Assembly (NCBI RefSeq): GCF_015355785.1
Contig: NZ_JADKYW010000006.1
Span: 268,936-332,935, forward strand
DNA from: Arthrobacter gandavensis
GTDB lineage: Bacteria > Actinomycetota > Actinomycetes > Actinomycetales > Micrococcaceae
Reading direction: 5' to 3'
Length of the DNA stretch: 64,000 nt
Each line of letters starts with the position of its first letter. The stretch's first letter is position 1. A program made the position numbers and the translations under genes. The notes beneath the pieces were generated by a model, which worked only from the letters and a program-made list of their open reading frames with translations, was not told the origin of the DNA and searched no databases. Shown piece by piece: positions 34,262 through 43,405 of this stretch.

Positions 34262-35899
34262 ATGACCGCCACCCTTGTTGCCCGCAGTCTCTCCGGCGGT
34301 TACGCCCACCGGGTCCTGTTTTCAGGGCTGTCCCTTACCGTCGCCCCCGGAGACGTCATTGGCGTGGTCGGAGCAAATGGTGCCGGCAAGTCCACCCTGC
34401 TGGCATTGCTGGCCGGCGCAGCCCCGCCCCTTGACGGCACTGTAGAACGCCACCCGCGCGATGCCTTTGTTGGCTGGATGCCGCAGGAGCATGAGCGGGT
34501 CCCGGGGGAGAGTGTGGCGGACTACATTTCACGGCGCACCGGGGCGGCCGGCGCCACTGCGGCAATGGAGGCTGCCGCCGAGGCGCTCGCGTCTGAGTCT
34601 GCCAAGGCGCAGGACGAGTACGCTGCCGCCCTTGATACCTGGCTGGCGTCCGGCGCCGCAGACCTGGAAGAGCGCATTCCGGCGGTCCTGGCCGACCTGG
34701 GACTGGACCTGGGCCCGGAGGCCCTGATGACCGGGCTGTCCGGCGGACAGGCGGCCCGGGTCGCCCTCGCTGCCCTGCTCCTGAGCCGCTTCGATATCGT
34801 GCTTCTCGACGAGCCGACCAATGACCTCGACCTGGATGGCCTGGCCAAACTGGAGGAGTTCGTCCGCGGGCTCCGCGGCGGCGTCGTGCTTGTCTCGCAT
34901 GACCGCGAGTTCCTGGCCCGCTGTGTCACGCGGATCGTGGAACTGGATCTGGCCCAGAACCAGGTGGCCGTGTACGACGGCGGTTATGACTCGTTCCTGG
35001 AGGAAAGGGCCGTGGCGCGCCGCCATGCCCGGGAGGCCTATGACGAGTTCGCGGGACGCAAGGCGGATCTGGTGGCGAAGGCGCGGACCACCCGCGAGTG
35101 GAGCTCGCAGGGCGTACGCAACGCCATGCGCAAGTCCCCGGACAATGACAAGATCCGCCGCCGGGCAAGCATGGAATCTTCGGAGAAGCAGGCGCAGAAG
35201 GTGCGCCAGATGGAATCACGGATTTCCCGGCTGGAAGAAGTGGAGGAGCCCCGGAAGGAATGGCAGCTGCAGTTCTCGATCGCGGCAGCACCGCGTTCAG
35301 GTTCAGTCGCGGCCGTCCTGAACGGCGCGGCGCTGCGGCGCGGGAACTTCGAGTTCGGACCCGTGTCCCGGCAGGTGAATTCGGGTGAGCGGATAGGCAT
35401 CACCGGCCCGAACGGTGCGGGCAAGTCAACGCTGCTCGCACTGCTGCGCGGGACGCTGAAGCCTGATGAGGGAACAGCCTCGCTGGGTGCCGGGGTGGCT
35501 CTCGGGGAAATAGACCAGCTGCGCACCCAACTCGCGGCCGGGCAACCCCTCGCTGCAGCTTTCGAGGCGTGTGTTCCGGAAATGAACGCCGGCGAAGTGC
35601 GGACCCTGCTGGCCAAATTCGGCCTCAAGGCGGACCAAACGGCCACCAGGGTTGGTGAGCTGTCCCCGGGCGAGAGGACCCGGGCGGCACTGGCGCTGCT
35701 TCAGGCCCGCGGAGTCAACCTGCTGATCCTGGACGAGCCGACGAACCACCTTGACCTGCCCGCAATCGAACAGCTTGAAGAGGCACTTGAGTCCTACACG
35801 GGCACGCTGCTGCTGGTCACTCACGACCGCCGGATGCTCCAGAACGTCCGGTTGGATCGCCTGTGGCGTGTCGAGGGCGGTTCCGTCAGTGAGTCGTAG
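34262..35899 (+). CDS. ABC-F family ATP-binding protein
   Basis: Soluble twin-ATPase of 545 residues that, in this family, acts on the ribosome E site as translation factor or antibiotic-protection factor. Walker A twice (GANGAGKST near 40, GPNGAGKST near 385), signatures LSGGQAARVAL and LSPGERTRAAL, Walker B with LLDEPTNDLD and ILDEPTNHLD, and a charged linker (about residues 240-340) between the cassettes. No membrane partner gene. Not clearly assignable to EttA; resistance-type members cannot be excluded from sequence alone. Confidence 0.88.
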   Translation: MTATLVARSLSGGYAHRVLFSGLSLTVAPGDVIGVVGANGAGKSTLLALLAGAAPPLDGTVERHPRDAFVGWMPQEHERVPGESVADYISRRTGAAGATAAMEAAAEALASESAKAQDEYAAALDTWLASGAADLEERIPAVLADLGLDLGPEALMTGLSGGQAARVALAALLLSRFDIVLLDEPTNDLDLDGLAKLEEFVRGLRGGVVLVSHDREFLARCVTRIVELDLAQNQVAVYDGGYDSFLEERAVARRHAREAYDEFAGRKADLVAKARTTREWSSQGVRNAMRKSPDNDKIRRRASMESSEKQAQKVRQMESRISRLEEVEEPRKEWQLQFSIAAAPRSGSVAAVLNGAALRRGNFEFGPVSRQVNSGERIGITGPNGAGKSTLLALLRGTLKPDEGTASLGAGVALGEIDQLRTQLAAGQPLAAAFEACVPEMNAGEVRTLLAKFGLKADQTATRVGELSPGERTRAALALLQARGVNLLILDEPTNHLDLPAIEQLEEALESYTGTLLLVTHDRRMLQNVRLDRLWRVEGGSVSES

Positions 35900-36028
35900 A
35901 GGTGTGGGCGGGTTCCGCAGAAGCGAAATGTCTGTGAGTTGTGTGACGGATGTGATAAAAGTCTTCTAAGGGTGGCACTGCCTGTAGAACAGACCAGTAC
36001 CGCCGCATTGCGGGGGAAAGAAGTTGCT

Positions 36029-36277
36029 ATGGCTCTGACGGGCGCACCGGTGCGGCTCCAGCCGCGTGCCCGGGAGCGGCGGACAGCCAGGACCCCGTCC
36101 GTATTGCGCAAGCTGGACGTGACGGTGCTGCTGCTGGTCTGGACGATCTGTGTCCTGACCGACTGGGATACCTCCGCGAAAGTCGCTCTGAACATCGCCG
36201 CAGTTGTGCTGCTGTGCCTAAAGGAAGTCGCCTTCCACCTCTGGGTTGTGCGGCAGCGCATGCCGCGGGTGCGCTAG
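36029..36277 (+). CDS. Small two-helix membrane protein
   Basis: 82 residues with a basic N-terminus (residues 1-28) and two hydrophobic segments (LDVTVLLLVWTICVL and VALNIAAVVLLCLKEVAFHL), ending in basic residues. ATG at 36029 is preceded by GGGGAAAGAAG. No family recognised. It lies between the ABC-F gene and the second carboxylesterase in the same direction, but with gaps of 129 and 157 bases, so membership in an operon is uncertain. Confidence 0.6.
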   Translation: MALTGAPVRLQPRARERRTARTPSVLRKLDVTVLLLVWTICVLTDWDTSAKVALNIAAVVLLCLKEVAFHLWVVRQRMPRVR

Positions 36278-36434
36278 GCCTCCTTCCCGCGCTCTGCTTT
36301 CCCGGCCCCCTCCGCGCCTTCGCTATGGTCCCGGAACAGCGCGGGGTCTATCGTGGATATGCGCGGAACCGGAACCATTTGCCCGGCCCTGGCCAGGCTC
36401 CCCGGGCCCGCCGCACGGTGGAGGCAGGTGAGGG

Positions 36435-37952
36435 ATGTCCCTGGACGTATCGGCACTCGACGTTGAAACGGCAGATGGCTGGGTACGCGGCGTGATTGAA
36501 GACGGCGTGCGGACCTGGCGGGGGATCCCCTATGCGGCACCACCCCTCGGCGAGCGCCGGCTCCGGGCCCCGGCCCCGCCGGATCCGTGGACCGGAATCC
36601 GGGATGCATCGCAGTTCGGACCCATACCGCCGCAGTCCCGCGGACTCGCCCTGACGGGTTCACGCCGTCGGCCCCTGATGAGCGAGGACTGCCTGACCAT
36701 CAATGTCAGCGCACCCCTGGAACAGGACCTGGCCGGGCTTCCGGTTCTGGTCTACCTCTACGGGGGCGCGTTCAGTTCAGGGTCCTCAGCCGTGCGGACC
36801 TACCGCGGCGCGAACCTGGTGCGCACGGGCGAGGTAGTCTACGTGTGCCTGAATTACCGGATTGGTGCCCTGGGATTCATGGACTTCACGTCCTTCTCCA
36901 CCCCGGAGCGGCAGTTCGACTCCAACCTTGGACTCAGGGACCAGGTCGCCGCATTGCAGTGGGTACAGAAAAACATTGCGTCATTCGGCGGCGACCCGGA
37001 CAACGTCACCATTTTTGGCGAGTCGGCAGGCGGAATATCCGTCACCGCGCTGATGTGCATTCCCTCCGCGGCACCGTTGTTCCACAAGGCATTCGCGCAG
37101 AGTCCCGCACCATCCGGGGCTTACTACCCGGACATGCATGAACGGTGGGCGCTGGATCTCCTGGAGATCCTGCGGGTGGACGAAGCCCAAGCGGCGCAGG
37201 CGCTGTCCCGGATACCGGCGGCGAAGCTCGTGGGCGCCATCCAGAAAATGACCATGAAGATCGGGCCGGTCCAGCAGCCGGGATCGCTGAGCGTTTCACC
37301 GGTGATCGACGGCGAGTTCCTGCCCCGCCATCCAATAGACACCTTCCTCGACGGAGAGTCGGCGCCCAAGCCCCTGGTGCTGGGGACCATGGCCCAGGAG
37401 GGGGCACTGTTCGCCAAGCTGGACAACATCCTGCCCTCCACGCCCGCCCGCCTCGAGCGGATGTTCGCCGGCACGGACCCGGCCGCGCTGGACCGCGTGA
37501 CCGCCGCCTACCCCGGCTACCCGTCGCGGGACCGGTCGGTGGAGATCAGCGGCGACCTCGTCTTCTGGTACCCGAGCCAGCTGGTGGCGGAAGGCCACTC
37601 CAGGGTGGCACCAACCTGGATCTACCGCTATGACTACGCCACCAGGCTCATGAACATGCTGGGCCTGGGTGCTACCCATGCCTTCGACGTTCCCGTGATG
37701 TTCGGCGAGACCAACGAACGGACGCTCCGCGCGTTGTCGCTGCTGGGAGGGCGGGATGAGCTCCGTGAACTCTCCGCGCGGTTCCAGGGTTCGCTGCTGA
37801 ACCTTGCACGCCGCCACCTGCCGGGCGAAGACTGGCCGCGGTATGAGGAAGAGAACCGGCACACCCGGGTTTTTGATATCCAGGACCGGATCGAGTCCGA
37901 TCCTTTTCCGGAGCGCCGCCGCGCCTGGGAGGGGTACCGCGGCTACATCTGA
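36435..37952 (+). CDS. Carboxylesterase type B / lipase (copy 2)
   Basis: 505-residue paralogue of the protein at 32686. WRGIPYAAPPLGE, SEDCLTINV, GESAGGIS nucleophile Ser, MAQEGALF with the acidic residue and LGATHAFDVP with the His. ATG follows AGGTGAGGG. No signal peptide. The two copies differ in the acyl-pocket region (for example ALMCIPSAAPLFHKAF against ALTLMCVPAADGLFHRTF), so substrate ranges may differ. Confidence 0.88.
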   Translation: MSLDVSALDVETADGWVRGVIEDGVRTWRGIPYAAPPLGERRLRAPAPPDPWTGIRDASQFGPIPPQSRGLALTGSRRRPLMSEDCLTINVSAPLEQDLAGLPVLVYLYGGAFSSGSSAVRTYRGANLVRTGEVVYVCLNYRIGALGFMDFTSFSTPERQFDSNLGLRDQVAALQWVQKNIASFGGDPDNVTIFGESAGGISVTALMCIPSAAPLFHKAFAQSPAPSGAYYPDMHERWALDLLEILRVDEAQAAQALSRIPAAKLVGAIQKMTMKIGPVQQPGSLSVSPVIDGEFLPRHPIDTFLDGESAPKPLVLGTMAQEGALFAKLDNILPSTPARLERMFAGTDPAALDRVTAAYPGYPSRDRSVEISGDLVFWYPSQLVAEGHSRVAPTWIYRYDYATRLMNMLGLGATHAFDVPVMFGETNERTLRALSLLGGRDELRELSARFQGSLLNLARRHLPGEDWPRYEEENRHTRVFDIQDRIESDPFPERRRAWEGYRGYI

Positions 37953-37999
37953 GCCGGTACTGTGCCACAAGGCCCTGTGTCTACGATTGAGGAGCCAGC

Positions 38000-39400
38000 A
38001 TGAGCGCACATTATGACGTCGTTGTCCTGGGAGCCGGACCCGGCGGTTACGTAGCCGCCATCCGTACTGCGCAGCTGGGTCTCAGCGTTGCCGTCGTCGA
38101 AGAGAAATACTGGGGCGGCGTTTGCCTGAATGTGGGCTGCATCCCGTCAAAGGCGCTGCTCCGCAATGCCGAGCTGGCCCAGATTTTTACCCGGCAGGCG
38201 GGCGAATTCGGTATGCACGGAGATGTGAGCTTCGACTACGGTGCCGCCTTCGATCGCAGCCGGCAGGTGGCGGACGGCCGGGTTAAAGGCGTGCACTTCC
38301 TCATGAGGAAGAACAAGATCACGGAATACGACGGACGTGGGGTGTTTCACGATGCCCGCACCATGGAGGTTACGCTGGCGGACGGGAAAACCGAAGAGGT
38401 GACGTTCGAAAACGCCATCATTGCCACCGGTGCCACCGTCAAGCTGCTTCCCGGAGTGGAGCTCAGCGAGAATGTTGTCACCTATGAGACGCAGATCCTC
38501 AGCCGTGACCTGCCCGCAAAGATGGTGATCGTCGGTGCCGGCGCAATCGGCATGGAGTTCGGCTACGTGCTCCGCAGCTACGGCGTGGACGTGAGCATCA
38601 TCGAGTTCATGGACCGTGCGCTGCCCAATGAGGACCCTGACGTCTCCAAGGAGATCACCAAACAGTACAAGAAGCTGGGCATTCCCATCCACACGTCGGC
38701 GAAGGTGGAGACAGTCACTGACAACGGCAGTACCGTCACGGTCACCTACACCGACAAGGACGGCAAGGCGCAGTCCGTCGACGCAGACCGCGTAATGATG
38801 TCCGTCGGGTTTGCCCCGCGGCTGGACGGCTTTGGCCTGGAACGCACCGGGGTGGAGGTCACCGGCCGCGGCGCCATCGCGATCGACGACTACATGCGTA
38901 CCAGCGTCTCCAACCTGTTCGCCATTGGGGACGTGACGGCCAAACTGCAGCTCGCCCATGTCGCCGAAGCGCAGGGGGTGGTGGCGGCGGAAACGATCGC
39001 CGGCGCGGAAACCATGCCGCTGGGGGACTACCGCATGATGCCCAGGGCCACCTTCTGCCAGCCGCAGGTAGCAAGCTTCGGCCTGACGGAGGCCCAGGCG
39101 AGGGACGAGGGTCATGAGGTTGTGGTGAGCACCTTCCCGTTCACCGCGAACGGCAAGGCACACGGCCTGGGGGAGCCGGTGGGATTCGTGAAGCTCATCG
39201 CCGACTCCGCCTACGGAGAGCTCCTGGGCGGGCACCTTATAGGTCCGGACGTCTCGGAACTGCTTCCCGAGCTGACGCTGGCGCAGAAATGGGACCTGAC
39301 CGCCTCTGAACTGGCCCGCAATGTGCATACGCATCCGACCCTCAGCGAGGCCCTACAGGAAGCCTTCCACGGGTTGACTGGCCATATGATCAACTTCTAG
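38000..39400 (+). CDS. lpdA: Dihydrolipoyl dehydrogenase
   Basis: 466-residue FAD disulfide oxidoreductase, the E3 component of 2-oxoacid dehydrogenase complexes. FAD loop [14 protein letters not shown], redox pair Cys42/Cys47 in [16 protein letters not shown] loop [14 protein letters not shown], second FAD motif FAIGDV and the C-terminal His-Glu pair in [13 protein letters not shown] follows GAGGAG. No E1/E2 genes adjoin; it may serve pyruvate, 2-oxoglutarate or branched-chain complexes, or be a second copy. Confidence 0.92.
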   Translation: MSAHYDVVVLGAGPGGYVAAIRTAQLGLSVAVVEEKYWGGVCLNVGCIPSKALLRNAELAQIFTRQAGEFGMHGDVSFDYGAAFDRSRQVADGRVKGVHFLMRKNKITEYDGRGVFHDARTMEVTLADGKTEEVTFENAIIATGATVKLLPGVELSENVVTYETQILSRDLPAKMVIVGAGAIGMEFGYVLRSYGVDVSIIEFMDRALPNEDPDVSKEITKQYKKLGIPIHTSAKVETVTDNGSTVTVTYTDKDGKAQSVDADRVMMSVGFAPRLDGFGLERTGVEVTGRGAIAIDDYMRTSVSNLFAIGDVTAKLQLAHVAEAQGVVAAETIAGAETMPLGDYRMMPRATFCQPQVASFGLTEAQARDEGHEVVVSTFPFTANGKAHGLGEPVGFVKLIADSAYGELLGGHLIGPDVSELLPELTLAQKWDLTASELARNVHTHPTLSEALQEAFHGLTGHMINF

Positions 39401-39419
39401 GCTCCGCCCGCGGGGCCGC

Positions 39420-39974
39420 TCAGCGGGCCAGGTACCGCAGCAGCAGGGTGTCCCCGGAGCGGAGGACGTGCCCCAGCCGCAGCCTCTTCAGCTCGATTTC
39501 GGGGGCTCCTGCACTGATCCTTGGGGAGGATCCGGCTGCCAGCACCGGAGAAAGCGTCAGGCACAGCTCGTCGACCAGGCCCGCCGCTTGGAACGAGCCG
39601 AAGAGCCGGGGACCGCCCTCGCACAGGACCCGGAGCCATCCCCGCCGGGCCAGCGCCCCGGCTGCACGCCCGGGTTCGACTGTCCGTGCTCCGGCCACCT
39701 CAACGTCAGCCACCTGTTCCAGGGCAGCGCGCCGCCCGGCCGGTGCGGCGGCTGAGGTCAGCACCAAGGGCTTTACCGGGGCGGCGGCGAAGAAGTAGGA
39801 CTGCGGGTCAAAGTCCCCGTTCCAGCTCACCGCTCCGTCTGCTGAGGCCACAAAATTGAACCGGAAATAAGGCCGCCCGGACTCTCCGGGTTGTTCCCAC
39901 CCATAGGCCGCCAGGACGTCAGCGTCGTCGAGGGCCCGTTCGGACCCGGCGGCGGTGATGACCGGGCCGCTCAC
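39420..39974 (-). CDS. Pyrimidine reductase family protein (RibD C-terminal-like) with internal deletion
   Basis: 184 residues where actinobacterial homologues have about 240-250. The start (FRFNFVASADGAV) and the second half (PVKPLVLTSAAAP, LCEGGPRLFGSF, DELCLTLSPVL, LLLRYLAR) match. Between them ADGAV joins directly to SWNGDFDPQSYFF, so about 60-70 residues, including the VGAGTVRAE-type NADPH-binding segment, are missing in frame. The product is probably folded poorly or inactive. GTG start overlaps the stop of the folP-like gene (GTGA). Deletion size is estimated from memory of homologues. Confidence 0.7.
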   Translation of the reverse strand: MSGPVITAAGSERALDDADVLAAYGWEQPGESGRPYFRFNFVASADGAVSWNGDFDPQSYFFAAAPVKPLVLTSAAAPAGRRAALEQVADVEVAGARTVEPGRAAGALARRGWLRVLCEGGPRLFGSFQAAGLVDELCLTLSPVLAAGSSPRISAGAPEIELKRLRLGHVLRSGDTLLLRYLAR

Positions 39975-40924
39975 TGCGCGGGCCCGTTCACATCGCCCAT
40001 GTTGTGGCGCAGCCGCACCGGTTTGCGCCAGCCCAGAATCGCCTCCGTCATCCGGATGGCACGGGAGGCGGCTTCGACATTGTGCATGCGCAGGATCCGC
40101 GCACCGTTGAAGATACTCGCGACCGCCGCGGCCAGGGAGCCTTCAACCCTCCCGGACTTGGGTTCATCGAGCGTTTCGCCAATGAAGTCCTTATTGGACA
40201 CCGCAGCCAGCACCGGATAGCCGGCTTCCGCGATCTCGGCGGGGCGGCGCGTCAGTTCCAGTGAATGCAGGGTGTTCTTGTTCAGGTCGTGCCCGGGATC
40301 AAGAATGATCTTCTCCGGCGGCACCCCCAGTCCCTGTGCAAAGTCGGCACGGCGGCGCAGGAACCGGGCCACCTCGGACACCACATCCCCGTACTGCGGG
40401 CGGGGGTAGGCAGTCCGGGGTTCGGCCAGGCTGTGGGTGATCACCAGGTGCACGCCCGCCTCCGCTGCCACCCTGCCCAGCCGGGGATCGTGCAGCCCCG
40501 TGGTGTCGTTGATGACGTTGGCACCGGCCGCAATGGCCCGTTCCGCAACGGCGGGGTGGAAAGTGTCGGCTGAGATGATTGCGTCCGATTCGCTGCGGAC
40601 CGCCCGGATGACGGGAACAATCCGTGCGGCTTCTTCCGCGGGATCCAGTGCCGGCCCCGGCGCAAACGGAACACCGCCAATATCCACCCAGTCCGCGCCG
40701 TCGTGCACTGCTTGCAGCGCTGCGCCGATTGCCGCGTCCCGGCCAAAGGTCCGTCCGGCGTCGTAGAAGGAGTCCGGAGTCCGGTTGATGATGGCCATGA
40801 GTGCAACCTGGCGCCGGAAGTCCAGCACACGGCGGCCGAACCGGTGTACCGGGTGCAGCAGCGGGGGGTCGTAATGGCCTGGGGATGACGCGAGGGCCCG
40901 GCCGCCGGTGCTGTTCAGACTCAT
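39971..40924 (-). CDS. Dihydropteroate synthase family protein, FolP2-like
   Basis: 317 residues of the DHPS TIM barrel: LMAIINRTPDSFYD (the MGILNVTPDSF motif), DGADWVDIGG, ANVINDTTGL, KIILDPGHDLNKN and the closing RMHNV. MAIINRTPDSFYD and the long N-terminus resemble mycobacterial FolP2, which lacks DHPS activity, more than true FolP. ATG at 40924; a ribosome site is not obvious. It is co-translated with the damaged reductase gene. Whether it serves folate synthesis is therefore uncertain. Confidence 0.82.
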   Translation of the reverse strand: MSLNSTGGRALASSPGHYDPPLLHPVHRFGRRVLDFRRQVALMAIINRTPDSFYDAGRTFGRDAAIGAALQAVHDGADWVDIGGVPFAPGPALDPAEEAARIVPVIRAVRSESDAIISADTFHPAVAERAIAAGANVINDTTGLHDPRLGRVAAEAGVHLVITHSLAEPRTAYPRPQYGDVVSEVARFLRRRADFAQGLGVPPEKIILDPGHDLNKNTLHSLELTRRPAEIAEAGYPVLAAVSNKDFIGETLDEPKSGRVEGSLAAAVASIFNGARILRMHNVEAASRAIRMTEAILGWRKPVRLRHNMGDVNGPAQ

Positions 40925-40989
40925 GAAAGCATCCTACGGTGGTGTCCAGCCACCTCCCGCTGCCGCGGCCAACCAGGAAGGTCCCAACC

Positions 40990-42078
40990 ATGGAACTGCC
41001 CGTGCCAAAGACCATCAGTCCCATGCTGGCCAAGCCGGCGGCCGGCATCCCGGAGGGCGACTACGCCTACGAGCCCAAGTGGGACGGCTTTCGGGCGATG
41101 GTCTACCGGGAGGGAGGGAACGTGGAGATCCTCAGCCGCAACGGAAGGAGCCTCAACCGGTACTTTCCCGAGCTTTCCGAAGCGTTCCTCCACGGACTGC
41201 CGGAGGAGTGCGTGGTGGACGGCGAGATCATCCTGATCAGCAGGGACGGAAGCCGGCTGGATTTCGATGCCCTGCAGCAGCGGATCCATCCCGCCGGGAG
41301 CCGCGTGTCGCTGCTGGCTGACCAGACTCCGGCGTCGTTCGTGGCTTTCGACCTGCTGGCCCTGGATGGAACCGACGTCACCGGTGAACCCTTTCGGCGG
41401 CGCCGGGAAAACCTCGTTTCAGCCGTTGGTAAGGCCGGGGGCCGCCTGCACCTGACCCGTCAGACCCTGGATGCCGGGACGGCCAGGGAATGGTTCAGGC
41501 GTTTCGAGGGCGCGGGACTGGACGGCGTGGTCGCCAAGCCGCTGGAGGGCAGATACGAACCGGGTAAGCGGGCCATGACCAAGGTCAAGCACCGGCGCAC
41601 GGCGGACTGCGTGGTGGCAGGCTACCGGGTGCACAAGAGCGGAGCGGACCGTATTGGCTCCCTCTTGCTGGGACTGTATGACGCCGCCGGAAACCTTGCC
41701 AACGTCGGCGTTCTTGGTGCCTTTCCCATGGCCCGCCGGGCCGAGCTCTTCGATGAGCTCCAGCCCCTGGTCACGTGGGACCCTGCCCATCCCTGGAGCA
41801 CGGCTGGACCGGAACCCGGCACGAGGACGCCGCGCAGCTCCGAGGGAAGCAGGTGGACGGGCAGCAAAGACCTCTCCTTCACCCCGCTGCGCCCCGAACG
41901 GGTGGTCGAGGTGGCATATGACCATATGGAGGGGCACAGGTTCCGGCATCCGCCGAGTTTTCTTCGCTGGCGGCCGGACCGGGATCCGGCAAGCTGCGGC
42001 TATGGCCAGCTCGAGGAACCCGTCCGGTATGAGCTCGGTGATGTACTGCTGGAGCCGGCGCAGACCGGGAAACCCTGA
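40990..42078 (+). CDS. ATP-dependent DNA ligase (LigC-like)
   Basis: 362 residues. Adenylation domain with the nucleotide-accepting Lys in EPKWDGFRA (motif I), VVDGEI (III), GLDGVVAKP (IV) and MTKVKHRRTADCVVAGY (V), then an OB-fold domain. This is the short LigC type that can act in alternative end joining or base-excision repair in mycobacteria. ATG at 40990 follows AGGAAGG; the longer frame has no signal. It is convergent with nothing and followed by an inverted repeat at 42126. Confidence 0.9.
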   Translation: MELPVPKTISPMLAKPAAGIPEGDYAYEPKWDGFRAMVYREGGNVEILSRNGRSLNRYFPELSEAFLHGLPEECVVDGEIILISRDGSRLDFDALQQRIHPAGSRVSLLADQTPASFVAFDLLALDGTDVTGEPFRRRRENLVSAVGKAGGRLHLTRQTLDAGTAREWFRRFEGAGLDGVVAKPLEGRYEPGKRAMTKVKHRRTADCVVAGYRVHKSGADRIGSLLLGLYDAAGNLANVGVLGAFPMARRAELFDELQPLVTWDPAHPWSTAGPEPGTRTPRSSEGSRWTGSKDLSFTPLRPERVVEVAYDHMEGHRFRHPPSFLRWRPDRDPASCGYGQLEEPVRYELGDVLLEPAQTGKP

Positions 42079-42125
42079 ACTGGCGCCGCCGTGTGTGAAC
42101 CGAATACGCCGGTTGTGCCTGTCGG

Positions 42126-42151
42126 TTCACTATGCCGCGTGGCATAGTGAA
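42126..42151. promoter_or_regulatory. Inverted repeat with a third half-site over the next start codon
   Basis: TTCACTATGCC (42126-42136) and GGCATAGTGAA (42141-42151) are perfect complements around GCGT. The half-site CACTATGCC recurs at 42241-42249, covering the ATG at 42245. Either an operator for a repressor of the SDR gene, or a terminator-like hairpin of the ligase gene (48 bases past its stop, no T-run). Confidence 0.5.
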
Positions 42152-42244
42152 GGAAGGGATCTCCGCAAGAGACAGCGTCTGGTACACCTTCAGCCGCCTG
42201 GCCGGCGGCCCACGGCGGACCGGTTCGGGAACGGATGCCACACT

Positions 42245-43297
42245 ATGCCCGCAGACCCTGACCAGCTCAGCACTGAATCATTGATCTCCCAGTGGCTGGA
42301 ACACCCCAGCGGCCGGGCCATCCTGCTGGATGTCCTGGCCAGGCGTGGGCCGGACGTTCGGGCGATCTACGCGCTCCAGAACCTTCCGCTGTCCTCGATC
42401 GTCACCCTCTCACGGGGGAACGTGACGACCGAACAGCTTGAACTGCTGGCCGAGGCGGCGAACCGGGGCGTTACCGAGACACCGCCCAATCCGGAATTGT
42501 CCCATCTCTTTCCGTCTGCGCCTCCGCCGTCGCCGCTGAACTGGAAAGAGGGGATCATTCCGGGACGCTTCCGGGGAAAGACCGTGATCGTGACCGGCGC
42601 CGGCTCCGGCATCGGCCGGGCCGTCGCCCTGCGGCTGGGCAGGGAAGACGCGCACGTCATTGCGGTCGATCTCAACACTCTCCGGATGGAAGCACTGCTG
42701 GAGAACCCGGCAGCGCGCGGCACCACCGGTGTAGTTGCGGACCTCAGCCGCGAAGAGGATATCCAGCGGATCATCACCGCAGCCGGGGCTGACATTGACG
42801 GCCTAACCCTGGTCGGCGGTCTGGCGGATGACATGGAGCCCCTGCATGAGGTGGACGACGACCTCTGGGAGCGCATCTTCCGCGTCAACGTCACTGGACC
42901 GTTCCGTCTTTCCCGGCGGGTGATTCCGCTGATGCTGTCCCGCGGCACGGGAGCCATAGTGAATTTGGCCTCACAGGCAGGCTTACGCGGTTCGATCGGT
43001 GGAGCCGCGTACACCGCTGCGAAGCATGCGGTCCTCGGCCTGACCCGCAGCGAGGCATATACGTATACACCGCGGGGACTCCGGATCAATGCAGTCGTTC
43101 CGATGCCCACGCGAAACACCCTGGACTCGAACTACGGTTTCCCCGGCGGACTAGGCCCGATGCCCGCGGCATCACTGATCCCCTCGGACCTCGAAGCAGC
43201 TGCGGTGGCCGCTCCCGTGACTTACCTGCTCAGTGACGACGCCATTGCGGTAACGGGCGCGATCCTTCCCGCGGACGAGGGCTGGAGCGTGGGCTGA
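42245..43297 (+). CDS. SDR oxidoreductase with an extra N-terminal domain
   Basis: 350 residues. Residues about 115-350 are a classical SDR: TGAGSGIGRAVAL, ADLSREED, VNLASQAG, catalytic AYTAAKH and a cofactor choice toward NAD (AVDLN). The first about 110 residues (SLISQWLEHPSGRAIL to LLAEAANRG, then a Pro-rich linker) are not part of the SDR fold; they resemble the short helical tail found at the C-terminus of some glycoside hydrolase family 3 proteins. ATG at 42245 has only a weak upstream site (GGAACGG), so the start is open to revision. Confidence 0.75.
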   Translation: MPADPDQLSTESLISQWLEHPSGRAILLDVLARRGPDVRAIYALQNLPLSSIVTLSRGNVTTEQLELLAEAANRGVTETPPNPELSHLFPSAPPPSPLNWKEGIIPGRFRGKTVIVTGAGSGIGRAVALRLGREDAHVIAVDLNTLRMEALLENPAARGTTGVVADLSREEDIQRIITAAGADIDGLTLVGGLADDMEPLHEVDDDLWERIFRVNVTGPFRLSRRVIPLMLSRGTGAIVNLASQAGLRGSIGGAAYTAAKHAVLGLTRSEAYTYTPRGLRINAVVPMPTRNTLDSNYGFPGGLGPMPAASLIPSDLEAAAVAAPVTYLLSDDAIAVTGAILPADEGWSVG

Positions 43298-43405
43298 CGT
43301 ACCTGGTCCACCCGTCCAGCGCCCAGGTTGCCGCTGCCACAATGCCCGGTGCGCGTCCTCACACCCGTCCCGAAAGGACAGTTCTGCAGGGATAACCTGA
43401 GAATC

